Shown: in pieces, positions 1-10,689 of the stretch
How positions within the stretch are numbered: the first letter of the stretch is position 1
How the letters are laid out: each line of letters opens with the position of its first letter
Assembly: GCF_025766255.1 (NCBI RefSeq)
Contig: NW_026516669.1
Span: forward strand, 62,001 to 126,000
DNA length: 64,000 nt
Direction: 5' to 3'
Origin: Zychaea mexicana
Lineage: Eukaryota > Mucoromycota > Mucoromycetes > Mucorales > Lichtheimiaceae
Made by a program: the position numbers and the translations under genes
Notes under the pieces: generated by a model
What the model saw: the letters and a program-made list of their open reading frames with translations, nothing else
What the model was told of the DNA's origin: nothing
Databases searched by the model: none

Positions 1-565
1 TTCAAATAGTCCTGTATAATCACGGGTCCGAGGCATAGTACAAGGATTTTATTGAAGGACGATGCTCTGAATATTGTGTGATATGTTAACTCAGGGGATA
101 TTCGTTGTAAGTCTACACCACTTTTTTCACACCCTAGGTTTTTCAGCATTTTTTTTTAAAAATCTGGGCTCACCACTTAATGATTTTTTAGGTTCCCTCG
201 GTTTTTTCATATTTCAGGGCCTGAAAAAGTTGGGGTACAGATTTTGCAGCTTGGGATATTTGGGATATGTGTATCATAGTGAATTGGACATCGTTCACTT
301 TACTATATGATACGGCCATTTTCTTTACCGCTCTTGAAGGTTCCCTCGTATTTTTCTTTCCAAAATGTGGGCACCTGAAAAAAGCGGGGACTGACTGTAT
401 GCAAATTGATTTATCAAACATACTTTTGGATGTGACGATAAATATCTTGGATAACTGAGACAGGCGCCACAACAAAAAAATGGAAGATAGATAACAATGT
501 ACAAAGGTGTTTTTATTTACAGATTGCTCGACAAAACTGAGCCAGTAGATACCCAAAGCTATTGT
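1..565. other. Intergenic, no gene seen
   Basis: Low-complexity, T-rich sequence lying downstream of the minus-strand KGG gene. A short imperfect direct repeat is visible: a ggttccctcg core occurs at 191-200 and again at 339-348, each followed by T-rich DNA and then a 'cctgaaaaa' stretch. The short open frames across it look like chance frames. Confidence 0.5.
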
Positions 566-947
566 TTACTGTTCATCATCCATATAGGTTTCATCTTCCT
601 CATAGCTAGTTTGGTTGGTGTTACCAGTAGCGCGACCGCCCTTACGTCCAGCTGCTCTAGCACGCTCACTACCAGGTTCAAAGGATCCGGACGAGGCTTG
701 GCCACCCTGAGAAGAGATGTCGTGCTAGATTCACGCAGAGTATTGCATGTCAGTACATTTAACTTTTGGGAAAACAGTAGCATTTTCCAAACTCGTAAAT
801 CAGATATTCTTAACGCACCTGCTTCTGAGAATCCATGGACGCGAATCCACCGCTATGGCTACTTTGACCACCCTTTGATGCGATGTTCTGGACTTCTTCC
901 TTGGAGCGGTTGGCGAAGTTAGCGGGATTATTTTGACGGTTAGACAT
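566..947 (-). CDS. KGG-repeat stress protein (con-10-like), copy 1
   Basis: A two-exon gene of 95 residues: exon 1 947-819, exon 2 724-566, with a GTGCG...CTAG intron. The protein is small, hydrophilic and rich in Gly, Ser and Arg, with repeated short KGG/QGG blocks (IASKGGQSS, SSQGGQASS, GRKGGRATG), the hallmark of the conidiation-specific protein 10 / stress-induced KGG family. It ends in an acidic tail (EEDETYMDDEQ) that copy 2 lacks. Members are typically induced at sporulation, desiccation or general stress; their molecular role is not settled. The start is the only ATG that gives the conserved N-terminus. It is divergent from copy 2 at 1893-2224, about 945 bp away, so the two may share control sequence. 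Family assignment is firm; stress induction is inferred from the family. Confidence 0.9.
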
Positions 948-1001
948 TTTTAGAAAACGATACACCTGATTATGGATTTCAGTGGTTGACGGATGGTACT
1001 T

Positions 1002-1389
1002 TATATACTTTCATAAAGCCCCAGTTTAGGAAGCTTTAATCATTATGTTGTCATTGACTGGCGATCGTGTAATAAGCTTCGCGATGTCAGATTATTACAT
1101 GCTCTTCTTATCATCAATGTTTCAAATCATACAGCGGTTTGCATTGTGTGAAATCACCGTAGCATAGTGTGTTCTTGGTTGCTACATGTGCAGTAGCTAT
1201 ATACTTTCATAAAAGCCCCAGTTTAGGAAGCTTTAATCATGATGTTGTCATTGACTGGCGATCGTGTAATAAGCTTCGCGATGTCAGTTTATTACATGCT
1301 CTTCTTATCATCAATGTTTCAAAATCATACAGCGGTTTGCATTGTGTGAAATCACCGTAGCATAGTGTGTTCTTGGTTGCTACATGTGC
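1002..1389. repeat. Tandem duplication of ~190 bp in the divergent intergenic region
   Basis: Copy A runs 1002-1191 and copy B 1198-1389, in direct orientation and nearly identical, with a few single-base indels or substitutions (for example cataaagcccc versus cataaaagcccc). It lies between the two divergent KGG genes, so the duplicated block may be shared upstream regulatory DNA. It contains no convincing coding sequence. Confidence 0.9.
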
Positions 1390-1892
1390 CAGAAGTTAAA
1401 AGTCATCGGTTACGTAGTTGATAGTAGCTAAGTGATTGTTGCTTTTACTAAAACCATTGAGGCCTAATTCACCGTGTTTAAACTTGGCTCATAAATATGT
1501 CATGTCTCAAAATTCGGACGCAATCACCAAGGGTTTGAGCATTTTTTTCCAACGGCTTCAAGTATCTCAAGTACCCCGTCACATGATTTCCATACTTTCA
1601 TGCAGTTGTACAATAGTCAGCATTAAGCCTGCGGATCATTTCAAAATAAGAAGCGACAGTGTGATGGTATAATACGGGCATAAAGGCATACTTGAAACTT
1701 GACACATTCAAGATTAGTATTATGCGCTGGGGTTTATTTACGTTGATTTTATGCAGCTCGACAAATCACGATTTCCGATGCTGACGAAGTATGCTGCTTT
1801 CTGATTTACTATGTATAAGACTTGAAAGATATATATACGTCTGCAAGTCTGCTCAAAATTCAGTTATTGTAGTTTCTATCAACGTTTTCATA

Positions 1893-2224
1893 ATGTCTGG
1901 CACTCAAAACAACAATCCCGGTAACTTTGCCAACCGCTCCAAGGAAGAAGTTCAGAACATCGCATCAAAGGGCGGTCAAAGTAGCCATAGCCACAGTGGA
2001 GGATTCGCATCCATGGATCCTCAGAAGCAGGTATGTACATATCAAATTCTCATTTTCGGTAGCTGGGCTGACATACATTTATGTTGCACAATATACAGCA
2101 TGATATCGCTTCCAAAGGAGGCCAAGCTTCTTCGGGCTCTTTCGAACCTGGTAGTGAGCGGGCCAGAGCAGCTGGACGCAAGGGTGGCCGTGCCTCAGGC
2201 AACACCAACCAGAGCAGCGAATAA
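1893..2224 (+). CDS. KGG-repeat stress protein (con-10-like), copy 2
   Basis: A two-exon gene of 87 residues: exon 1 1893-2030, exon 2 2099-2224, with a 68 bp intron beginning GTATGT and ending TACAG at the same codon position as in copy 1. The protein carries the same KGG/GG blocks (IASKGGQSS, IASKGGQAS, GRKGGRASG) and differs from copy 1 mainly in the Asn-rich N-terminus and the lack of an acidic tail. An in-frame ATG exists 34 codons upstream, but the paralogue alignment favours MSGTQNN as the start. The pair is clearly an inverted gene duplication. As in the family generally, it is probably a small intrinsically disordered stress or sporulation protein; this is inference. Confidence 0.92.
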
Positions 2225-3371
2225 GTAGTTAGCTGATTGTATTATCAAGCTCTGTCTTAGATTTCGCTTGTAAATAAACAAAACTGAATTTTGTACATGA
2301 GAATCGTTCATAATTTAACTGTTGCCTTTTTAAGATTACTGTAATAATTTATGCCTAGTTTGATCTGCGCACTGCCTGGATAAAGGCGAGTGCGACATAC
2401 CAGTGATGTACTTCTCAGATCGCGTCGTTGCTCTCAGCAAGTTATACTATCCCATCAATCCTCATTGGCCCGAATAATAGAAAAAAATTGGTTCTTTTAG
2501 CACTACGCACTACTCTAACGCTAACGCACCATGTGCTACCTGACATACTGCCAAGGATGCGGGGCGACGGTAGATACTTTCAAAGTTTGTTGCCATTGAA
2601 ATGAAAGATAATTAGACAGTCTATGTCTATATACAGCATTTTCATCCAATATAAAAAAAATTACTCCGTGTAGAGAGGAAGAGTTGTGATGACGGTGTGA
2701 ATGTGTTACCATATCTGACATCATACGTAATCGCGAACCGTATTACCACATGGATTATACACGCACATAATTAGACATCATCCCGAGCCACTTTGCCACA
2801 TTATTCTGCTTTGTCCTCGTGGGTAATTACTCCATTAAAACTTGAACAAATCATGCTGGATCCAATCACTATCTCTAACCAGCTTGCTACCTAACATTTC
2901 AATCGGGTTAAAAGCTTCATTATCGAGAGAAAAGCGGCACCTATTTTAAAATACCCATATAAGGAAATAATATATTAAAAAGATTATTTAAAGCATACGT
3001 AAAACAACAATTATAGCTCTTTATTTTTGAAGTAGGCGCGAGCAGACAAACGATAATAACGGGGATTTAGTAGTTAAAGCATACGAAGTGATTATTGCAA
3101 GCGAAGGAGGCAAAGGAAAGAGTATAAGTTCTTAATAGACTTGTAAGTATATACTACGAAAAGATTGGTTTGTTCAGAAAGCGAGAAAGAGAAAAAAATA
3201 TGATATGTACAGAGGAGTATGGCTTGAATTTAAAAAAGGATAGCGCAGTGATGAGGCATGAGATGTGAAATATGGTGACAGGTTTGTATGATATGTAGTC
3301 GTATAACAGTTGCGTAAGTTGGAGAAATTGGATGGATGTGTAGAGGGTGGAGGTAAAGTAAAAGCTTATTA
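2225..3371. other. Intergenic, no gene seen
   Basis: This is the convergent space between the second KGG gene and the velvet gene. It holds short open frames only, with no recognisable protein, tRNA-like structure or repeat. Confidence 0.5.
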
Positions 3372-4876
3372 CTAACGACGTAACGGGGGTAGTGTCCGAT
3401 CGTCCATCAGGGTATCTGCCATAATCGCACGCAATGGTGGTAAACATTCGCCCCAATCTTTATGAGGTATCAGGGAAGGCATAGGAGGTGACGGCAGTGA
3501 TGAATGTGATGAGACAACAGACTTTGGCGGTGAAGGTGGCGTTGCTTGCCATCGACCGAAGTAGACATCTGCTGCTGACGAGGCATACGGTGGTGGTGAA
3601 AAATCGTCTTCGTCTTCTTTGAACCGCTTTTCGTTTGAATGATGATCGATGATATTGCTGTTCGTATGATGAGTATGATGGTAGTCCAGGGTGACGGTGG
3701 GACTACTAGCATTGTCTACGAGCATCTGAACATCCAATCGTCGTTTGCGTGAGTTTGCACTAATTGAAGTATTAAGGTGATTTAACGATGTTTCCTTGTA
3801 GGTCACTGCTTCGATCCTCAGAACAAAACTTACGAGGTCTGTAGCCGGTTTTCTTTACGAATGCGTATCTTGACGCCTTGATCAGAGAATGTCCTTGATA
3901 GAAATGTAGTCTCCAACGGGCTTGGGAAGTTCTTTGCTGTGTAAACGCTGAACACGTCGCTCAGGACAGTTTTCCTGTTCTGGACGGATCCCCTGTAAAA
4001 GAAAACAGAAAAAAAAAAAGGCAAAGTGTCAGCTGGATCGCACACCAAAACACATACACACACTTTCTCTTTCTCCCGACGCACAACCCGTAGCCCGGAA
4101 TTAACTTACTCCACGATCTCAAAGAGGCTAAAATGGAGTTTGTAGTTGCCTTCTTTACGTACCGACAAGTCGCCAAACACAAAAAAACCGCCATCTGAAG
4201 AAAAAAAAAAGATTCCCCCGCTCCTCTATTAGCAAATATGGAAAAAAAGATATAGTTTGTGGCGGGAGCACCTGGGTTATATTTCTTTTATATTGCGGTA
4301 CCTGTATTATTTGTATCTCGTAATCGATGGAGTGACGAAACGGTAGTGCCGACCAGATGGTTGGTTAGCAACGGTGGAGGAGGACTGTCGCGATGATACA
4401 TGTCGCTGCTGCTGTCACCATGGCTGCCATCGACGATGTTGGCAACAGCAAAGTAAAAGGGACTCTGGAGGCAATTTCTAAAAAAAGAGATATTACATGT
4501 AAGTGGGAAAGTATTTGGAAATATAAAATCGATTTGCTGGTGTTACTTTGTGCGTTCTGGTGAGCAGTTTATCCAGTCGACCTGGAGAATCGGTGCTGGC
4601 TCGACGGGGTATCGACGCTCCAAAAGACTGGTGCCTGCACACACCTTGGCCTGCCTTGGCTGTTGTCGTATGCTTAGATGATAGTCTCTATAGAAGCTCA
4701 AATGTGTCAGTCCACTGTATTCCTTCTGCCCAGGTCAACGGTACTAACAAGAATAACAGAGAAAGAAGCAGAAAAGCCTCAGAAAAAGGTATGCACCTGT
4801 CTTGTGGAAGGTCGGCCAGCGAGCTTGACAGAAATCGATATGTGCAGGCACTGTTGTTCTCTCCAGGCTTGGGCAT
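3372..4876 (-). CDS. Velvet-domain transcription regulator
   Basis: Six exons (4876-4797, 4687-4547, 4477-4302, 4194-4110, 3992-3834, 3759-3372) join in frame to a 342-residue protein. The velvet domain fills roughly residues 27-240. The family signatures are visible: YHLSIRQQPRQAKVCAG near the start, then FGDLSVRKEGNYKLHFSLFE, then VLSDVFSVYTAKNFPSPLE and QGVKIRIRKENR. Velvet proteins are fungal NF-kappaB-fold DNA-binding factors that couple development, light response and secondary metabolism, usually as heterodimers in the nucleus. The C-terminal ~100 residues are Ser/Pro/His-rich, with a basic SRKRRLD patch that could serve nuclear import. The start ATG has an in-frame stop just upstream. 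The lack of a large insertion resembles VosA/VelB more than VeA; the subfamily is not decided. Confidence 0.93.
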
Positions 4877-5239
4877 CGTCGCCTATTGTTGCTACTGTTG
4901 ATGATGATACGACGACAGGATTGAAAAGAGAAGGACGAGAAGCTTTGCGGGTTTATGCCCTAAAAGAAAATAAAAAGAATAAAGAAAAGATTACTTCGCC
5001 CACCTCTCACCCACCTACTTTTAAACAAATTTACCAAGAAAGGGCAACCCCGGAGTCCAAATGGGGAAAAAAAGTACGTGATGGAGTCGGTACTCGCCGA
5101 CCTTGGGCGCGCCCCGTCGGTCCTTCGCCTGGAGTGACGTGACACCATCATCCAAACCGGCGGGCACCATCAGCCATCTTTTTTGTGTGGAACTTATAAC
5201 TCAGTAGTGCGGCCGTTTCTCTGTTTCACATCGAACTCA
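4877..5239. promoter_or_regulatory. Shared divergent promoter region (velvet / YjbQ)
   Basis: 363 bp separate the start codons of two divergently read genes, so both promoters or 5' leaders must lie here. The sequence includes a GC-richer patch near 5090-5165. A possible acceptor (ttttag) in the velvet leader near 4970 suggests a 5'-UTR intron. No specific operator can be named. Confidence 0.4.
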
Positions 5240-5988
5240 ATGTCGTGGTACCAGAAGCAAATCCGATTGCAAGCTCGCTCCCAAGGTATGCAAGCACACA
5301 ACGATACCAAGTCGAACACGTCCATTAACTCTTTTTTTTATTTAGGTTGCTTTCTCGTGCATAATGAGATTGTAAGCCAAGTCCCAGAAATTAAAAACTA
5401 CAAAGTCGGCATGGCCAACATCTTTTGTACGTGTTATTTTATGCGAAAAATAGCAATCGTGCTGCTCTTCTTGTAATCATGAATACCAACTACTTTGTGT
5501 TTTATATTTGTGTTTAGTGCAGCACACTTCCGCATCCCTCATGCTCAACGAGAATGCGGATCCGGACGTAAGAAAGGACATGCATATGGGCTTGGATAAG
5601 ATTGTTCCCGAAACTCTTCCATATATACATACGGACGAAGGACCGGACGATATGGTAATAAAATAATGATACGGGATTTTACATTGTTTTGTTTTGGCTA
5701 ACAAATTGTATATACTGTGTTTTCAACCATAGCCTGGTCATTTGAAGTCTGGTATCGTTGGCGTCTCGCTAAATATCCCAATCACGAACGGCCAACTCAA
5801 CACTGGCATGTGGCAAGGGTAAGTTTCTGCAGCGCTATCTAGTATACCTTGTAATTTTTATTACTGTCAGCAGCAGATAAGAACACGTATTGCTTTATTC
5901 TCTTTTATGTAGTATCTATTTGTGTGAACATCGTCATCACGGTGGTAGTCGTAAGGTAGTAGTGACCTTGCAGGGTGAAAAGAAATAG
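5240..5988 (+). CDS. YjbQ / UPF0047 family protein
   Basis: Five exons (5240-5285, 5346-5426, 5518-5654, 5733-5818, 5913-5988) give 141 residues, the normal length of this single-domain family. Family marks include the central [19 protein letters not shown] segment, [35 protein letters not shown] and the final [10 protein letters not shown]. The His/Asp/Glu cluster is the conserved site. Bacterial YjbQ has weak thiamine-phosphate synthase-like activity; the biological role in fungi is unknown. All introns are short and canonical. The small first exon ([15 protein letters not shown]) fits the family's N-terminal beta strand, which supports the chosen ATG. Confidence 0.95.
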
Positions 5989-6418
5989 ATGGCACGCTAT
6001 TTGCTGCTAGTAGATGCGTATCTTTTAAAGACACGACGCCTCCATGTTTTGTACAAAAATATAAACATTTTTTGACATGCTTATGTATACGGAATGTATG
6101 GCGTTTTATCGCGAGGGTGCTTGGATGAACGCGTCTGTCTTGACTTAACGCTTTTTTTCTGAGTCGACAAATAGTAACTATAGAGCGGTTGTGCTCGCGT
6201 ATGGCTCTGAGTCTCGATGCTTAGGTGACACTAGTGTCGCTCTCTACAACATCTGTTTCAAAGCGATAATCGCAATAATGCACTTGTGTTTATCCGTCAT
6301 GTCAGTGTGTATATTTTCTCATGGAAGTATCCTTAAATACAGACAGCACAATACAATATAGCAAGGTACAATCAAGACAAGCAGACACAACCAGGTATTA
6401 TATTTTATTTACGGTCCT
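5989..6418. other. Convergent 3' intergenic region
   Basis: This lies between the YjbQ and VOA1-like genes, which are read toward each other. It is AT-rich, presumably both 3' UTRs. No gene or clear terminator structure was identified. Confidence 0.5.
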
Positions 6419-7686
6419 TTAGTTCTTCTTTGGCTTTCCTTCGAAACGGATAGGGGTCTGGATCCCAGTAAGCCAGGTAAGGCCAACGGAAACAATAGCA
6501 ATCACAATAAAGGCAATAGCAAAGGTCATGAACACGGCTGGCGAGAACAACTGGTATTTGGCAAAGATAGGTCTGCTCTTTTCAGCAGGTGGTGCTCGGC
6601 GTTGAAGCACACTTCGCTTTCGCATGTGGGAAGGCTACAAATAGAAGATTGAAAAAAGTTTAGCTTTTCTTTCGTGCTTTTTCCTTACAGCAATTCTAGT
6701 AGTATCCTACCGATTTCTTGGCCGAGCTCGAGGTATAAATGACTGCATAGTTATCAGTAGCGTGTTCTTGGACAGATTGAATGAACGCATCTACCTTGGC
6801 ATCTAGGTAAAAGTGTTTTTCTCTTATTGTTAGCTCAACATAACTTTTCAGACCCTAATAAAATACTACGCTCTTTCATTTTCAAACTACCATTTTGTTG
6901 CAAGGCATCTGTATCTTCTGCATTGGGCAAGGACAAGACTGCCACGGTAGGAGCTTCATTATCGCCATTTGACAAGTCTGCATGAATCGTCATATCAGTT
7001 AATCCTTTCTCTGTCCTTTTATTGATACTAATATGCAATAAGAACTTACGATCTCCATATACAATAGAGCCCTCGCATTCTTGCGCAATCAGATTTGCTA
7101 GATTGTTCACGTTGACATGATCAGCGATATACTCGACTTCTGTACGCGTAACAGCATCTTTACGGTATTGCTATATAGTCCAAAAAAGTGAAATGTAATC
7201 TTTAACAAGTGCGCATAAAGATATATCGTTCTTGTTTTCATGCTCAAATCTTTCACTACCTTAATAGCCGTAAACGAATCCGAACGCGAAAGGTCGTTCA
7301 AATGAATCTACAGAAGAAACATGATTAAGTACTTCATTCGCTCGCTTTCTTTCGTTTAACAGAAAACATACACCGGGTTGGTCGATAATAGCTACGACGT
7401 TGGCATCGCAAATGTCGGACGAAAGAGAAGACCAGATGGTAGAAACGGCCGCCTCGTTTTCGACGACGAATTGTTGACCAGCGACGTGTGTCAAATAGCT
7501 TTTTTTATATATAAAGATTTTCGAGATGTATCAGTTTTTCCCAAAGTTCTTTATAGATAATTCAAAAGGTGTAATGTTAATGAACACTAACTCTTTAGGC
7601 GACCACATCAAGCATGGCACAGTGTTCTCAAAAGCAACTACGGCCGATGCCAACGAGGACAGTATTGCGGCAGCGTATATCTTCAT
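6419..7686 (-). CDS. V-ATPase assembly factor, VOA1/BIG1 (Ac45) family
   Basis: Seven exons (7686-7592, 7498-7372, 7307-7260, 7170-7050, 7010-6867, 6802-6711, 6634-6419) give about 280 residues. A signal peptide (MKIYAAAILSSLASAVVA) is followed by the family's N-terminal motif FENTVPCLMWSPK. A lumenal domain comes next, then one membrane span near the C-terminus after YQLFSPAVF, and a short cytosolic tail (EGKPKKN). Relatives sit in the ER membrane and help assemble the V0 sector; BIG1 also affects cell-wall beta-1,6-glucan. The intron at 7049-7011 is only 39 nt and a multiple of three, so it might be retained. An ATG 21 codons further upstream is in frame but would bury the signal peptide. 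Family fairly sure; the VOA1 versus BIG1 role is open. Confidence 0.85.
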
Positions 7687-8442
7687 GGCGGTATGGAAGA
7701 AAAAGAAGGAGGTTGGAACGAAGAGGTTATGAAACGACCAAGGGCGCAAAGGTGGTGGTGTAGTTGTAAACCCAGCTCTAGCTCCGTGCGTGCGCCATTA
7801 GCCGAGAGTGACTACTAACGTTTCACATCTCGCCTTTGCATTATAGTAACGAATAAAGTGTCGCAAAACATCTAGTAATGGATGATCCATCCTTCTTGAA
7901 CATATTTTCTTTAACATGAAGCGTATTTCAAAAAAGTAAAAGATTAAAAAAGCATTATCCATAGATTTTGTTGCAAAGTTGTATTATTATAAGGTGCTCC
8001 CTAGATGCAAAAAAAAAACCAAATACAGAAAGTCATTGAACATGGATGGGATAGAATGCCGAAAGAGAGCGACGAAAAAGAGAGAGGTAGCAAAGGAGCG
8101 AAGAAAAGAAATTGAGCTTGATATTTACATAGCAATTAAAAGGACATGAGGAATAACAGAACTGATATAATGAGACGACACGACAAAGTGTCGATCGCAC
8201 TTGAAAGAATGCAAAGAAACACATTTGGCACCTACGACATGTTTCTCTTCTCACTTGGTTCCATGCATATCTTTTATCAATGCTTTTGTCACTATTCTCG
8301 CTCTAGCGGTGAAAGAATAAAGCAAGCACGTCGTGTACCACTTTGCATCCGCCCATCCATCCAATTGGGCGATGGGAGACAACAGTGCTTTCCTATATGT
8401 TTTACACGTAGAAGTAGAGGTGTTTCGGGCTTTCCTTCTATT
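7687..8442. other. Upstream region of the VOA1-like gene, partly duplicated at 10.2-10.5 kb
   Basis: No gene is supported. The stretch just upstream of the VOA1 start (about 7690-8005) resembles 10,330-10,540 in the same order and orientation. Shared pieces include 'gaccaagg', 'ctagtaatggatga / ctactaatggatga' and 'cattatc..atagattttgttgcaaa / cattatcaatagacttttgcaaa'. Confidence 0.5.
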
Positions 8443-8784
8443 TTATTCGAGTACTTTTGACCACCAGCTCTGTAATAAAAGATGATTATTTTATGAATAT
8501 ATATCTGTGGCTCGAGTAACTGCTTCACCACAAACAGCCAAAATCAACTGAAAGGGAGTGCTTACATTGAGTCTATCAACAAGACGTTCTTTGCGCTTTT
8601 GGTCTTGGAATGTTATATTCTTCGCGTGAAGTTCTTTGCTAGAATTTCTATATATAGTATACTTATCCTCTAGATTTTTCTTCGGTTCTGAGAATGAGAC
8701 GTAGAGTTTCTCCTCCCGGAGCTCTGCTCTTCGGTCACTTTGCAAGCTGCAGATGATATACACTTGAGCGGTCAAATTGGTCCG
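8443..8784 (-). CDS. C-terminal exons of an unrecognised protein
   Basis: Two exons are well formed: 8784-8566 (73 codons) behind a tgctaac branch sequence and a CAAAG acceptor, and 8469-8443 giving the C-terminus SWWSKVLE. The intron between them is 96 nt (GTAAGC...TTACAG). The encoded segment is charged and helix-prone (RLVDRLNSWWSKVLE). Coding-like fragments continue upstream on the same strand to about 9.8 kb, including one hydrophobic span near 9,060. I could not join them in phase, so either exons are missing or the gene is damaged. No family recognised. Confidence 0.4.
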
Positions 8785-10200
8785 CTTTGAAGTGTACACA
8801 AATCATGTTAGCATAGCCTATCCAAAATACGTACCATATGTCACGCCGCACACTTGTTACCCTGTAATCGAGTTTTTACCACAAACAATGCATTCATTCC
8901 GTGTGTCTTGCCAAACTACCGGATTAGTATGGTAGCGCATGGAGACCGAAAGGTACAGCGAACCGTAGGAGAAACTGCGGCCAAGAAATCGCCTGGTTTG
9001 TACGTTCTCATATCATATATGATGACGGTGAGATTTAGTGCATTCAGAACTAACAGTAAAGCCATCAATCCTGCCTCCAACTGGCATCTGATAAAAATTC
9101 TCTTAATCGACAATTATATGAACTGGAAGTGCGATTCGTGTACTTGATGTTTTGTCCTTCTTTGCTGTCTTTTTTTTTTGGTGCTCTGCTTTTGTTAATG
9201 CTCTTAGGTTGCTGACATGTTATTTTTTGAGCACCCATCTACATCGTCGATCTCGTGGTTTGCAGAGATGATTTACCAGAGATATAGCCTGCCATAATAT
9301 TCGGTGAAGCTGTTGGCTTCAGATCGTCCTGCCTGTTATTATAATGCTTAAGTGAAGTAGCCGCTAATACTATCGATGCAAGGAGACATGGCAGCGATGG
9401 TATTGGTCGAGTACAGGTGTGCTGCTGACGATGAAATGTTGACCCGTTGGATATTAGGAATGATGCCAATTCCAATAAACGGTTTTTACCTTGTTTCGAC
9501 CTTGATTGTCGTCAACAAGTATGATACTTGCAAATGATTTGCCTTATTATCCTCAAAGGCACCCTTAAAAGCTTTTCCATGGGTTTGCTTTAAACAAAAA
9601 TTATATTCACGTGTGCTGGATATCGTGTACATATATGTTTTTACATCCCCCTTTATAAGAGTCACAATTACTCCCAAGTGTGTATTTCAGGTAAGCATCC
9701 AGCATTTCTTCTCGGCTTATTACAATTTTGCTATCAGCGCCCATATCCCCATCGGCGTTTACTATCATATTGCCGTTGTTCGCGAAGTCGTAAAGGGAAG
9801 AGGCTAAAGCACGACAACGTGAGATATAGATATGTTTCTGACCCTTTTTTTTTGCCGTAGCAGCACTGCGTGCGTGATCCTTTGACTAGTTGCTAAACTT
9901 GCCCCAAATGGTTGATCTCAACTTGAAAAGTGGGAGAAGGTTTGATTTTGTATTTCAGCAAGTATATCCATTGCGCTACATCATTAAATATGATTGTCAC
10001 TTGATCTTCGCTCTAATAGTCTCTATTACATACTAGTAATTCTTTTCAGAGATTCACCAGTTTTGATGATTCATCAATTACTGTGACATTACTTCTTTCG
10101 CACCGCATGCTTTGTTGCTTGCTCCATCGTAGGAGAGATTTAAAGGGAGTGCAGAGAACGTGTGACATTGTATGTAGCGCGTGATATAGCAGCCCTGATG
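8785..10200. other. Unresolved region with fragmentary minus-strand coding potential
   Basis: Minus-strand fragments include a Tyr/Arg-rich stretch near 8,880-8,980 with a CIVCG motif, a hydrophobic segment near 9,020-9,080, and frames near 9,480-9,680 and 9,690-9,800. None could be linked by consistent splice phases or matched to a family. They may be upstream exons of the 8.4-8.8 kb gene or remains of the duplicated VOA1-like locus. Confidence 0.35.
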
Positions 10201-10204
10201 GAGC

Positions 10205-10540
10205 TTCTTGGTACGTGTATAGCTCTTCAACACGGCATCATGTTCCCTAAAACCAATATGGCTAACACCAGTAAGGACAGCAATGCAGCAGCGTTTTCCT
10301 TCTTAGTACTTGAAGGGTTGGTACGCAAAGGTTATTAAATGACCAAGGTCGTAGAAAACATATACGTCGAGCACGGAAGCTGTCCTGGGTGGAAGTGTGT
10401 GTGCCGCAAGTAAAACCTTGTCACCATCTACTAATGGATGAGACACCTTCTATGTATATATAACACAAAACGAAACTAAAAACCCATTATCAATAGACTT
10501 TTGCAAATTCTAGTATTATAATGTGCACCGAGATGAGAGA
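10205..10540 (-). pseudogene. Decayed duplicate of the VOA1-like 5' end and promoter
   Basis: On the minus strand, 10,330-10,210 aligns with the start of the VOA1-like gene. The leader (ccttggtc.tt..ataacc) is followed by a hydrophobic signal-peptide-like frame (ALLSLLVLAILVLGN). The initiating ATG has become AAG and a stop follows MMPC. The upstream flank to 10,540 also matches the flank of the intact gene at about 7,740-8,005. I read this as an old tandem duplication of the locus that has lost function. Similarity was judged by eye only. Confidence 0.55.
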
Positions 10541-10689
10541 GAAAATGATGGCGGGGGCGGGAAAAGGAGGGAAAAAATGAATACAGTATGATAAAGAAGG
10601 ACCTAAGCTTAGAATCTACATAGTGAAGAAAAAAGACATGTTAATTTTCTTTCTAAAGATTTTTTCCCGACTTTTACCCACATAATACA

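Noticed and set aside
3830..4194. Separate small minus-strand ORFs with poly-Phe stretches
   Set aside because: They run through introns of the velvet gene; the true exons lie in other registers and join in phase.
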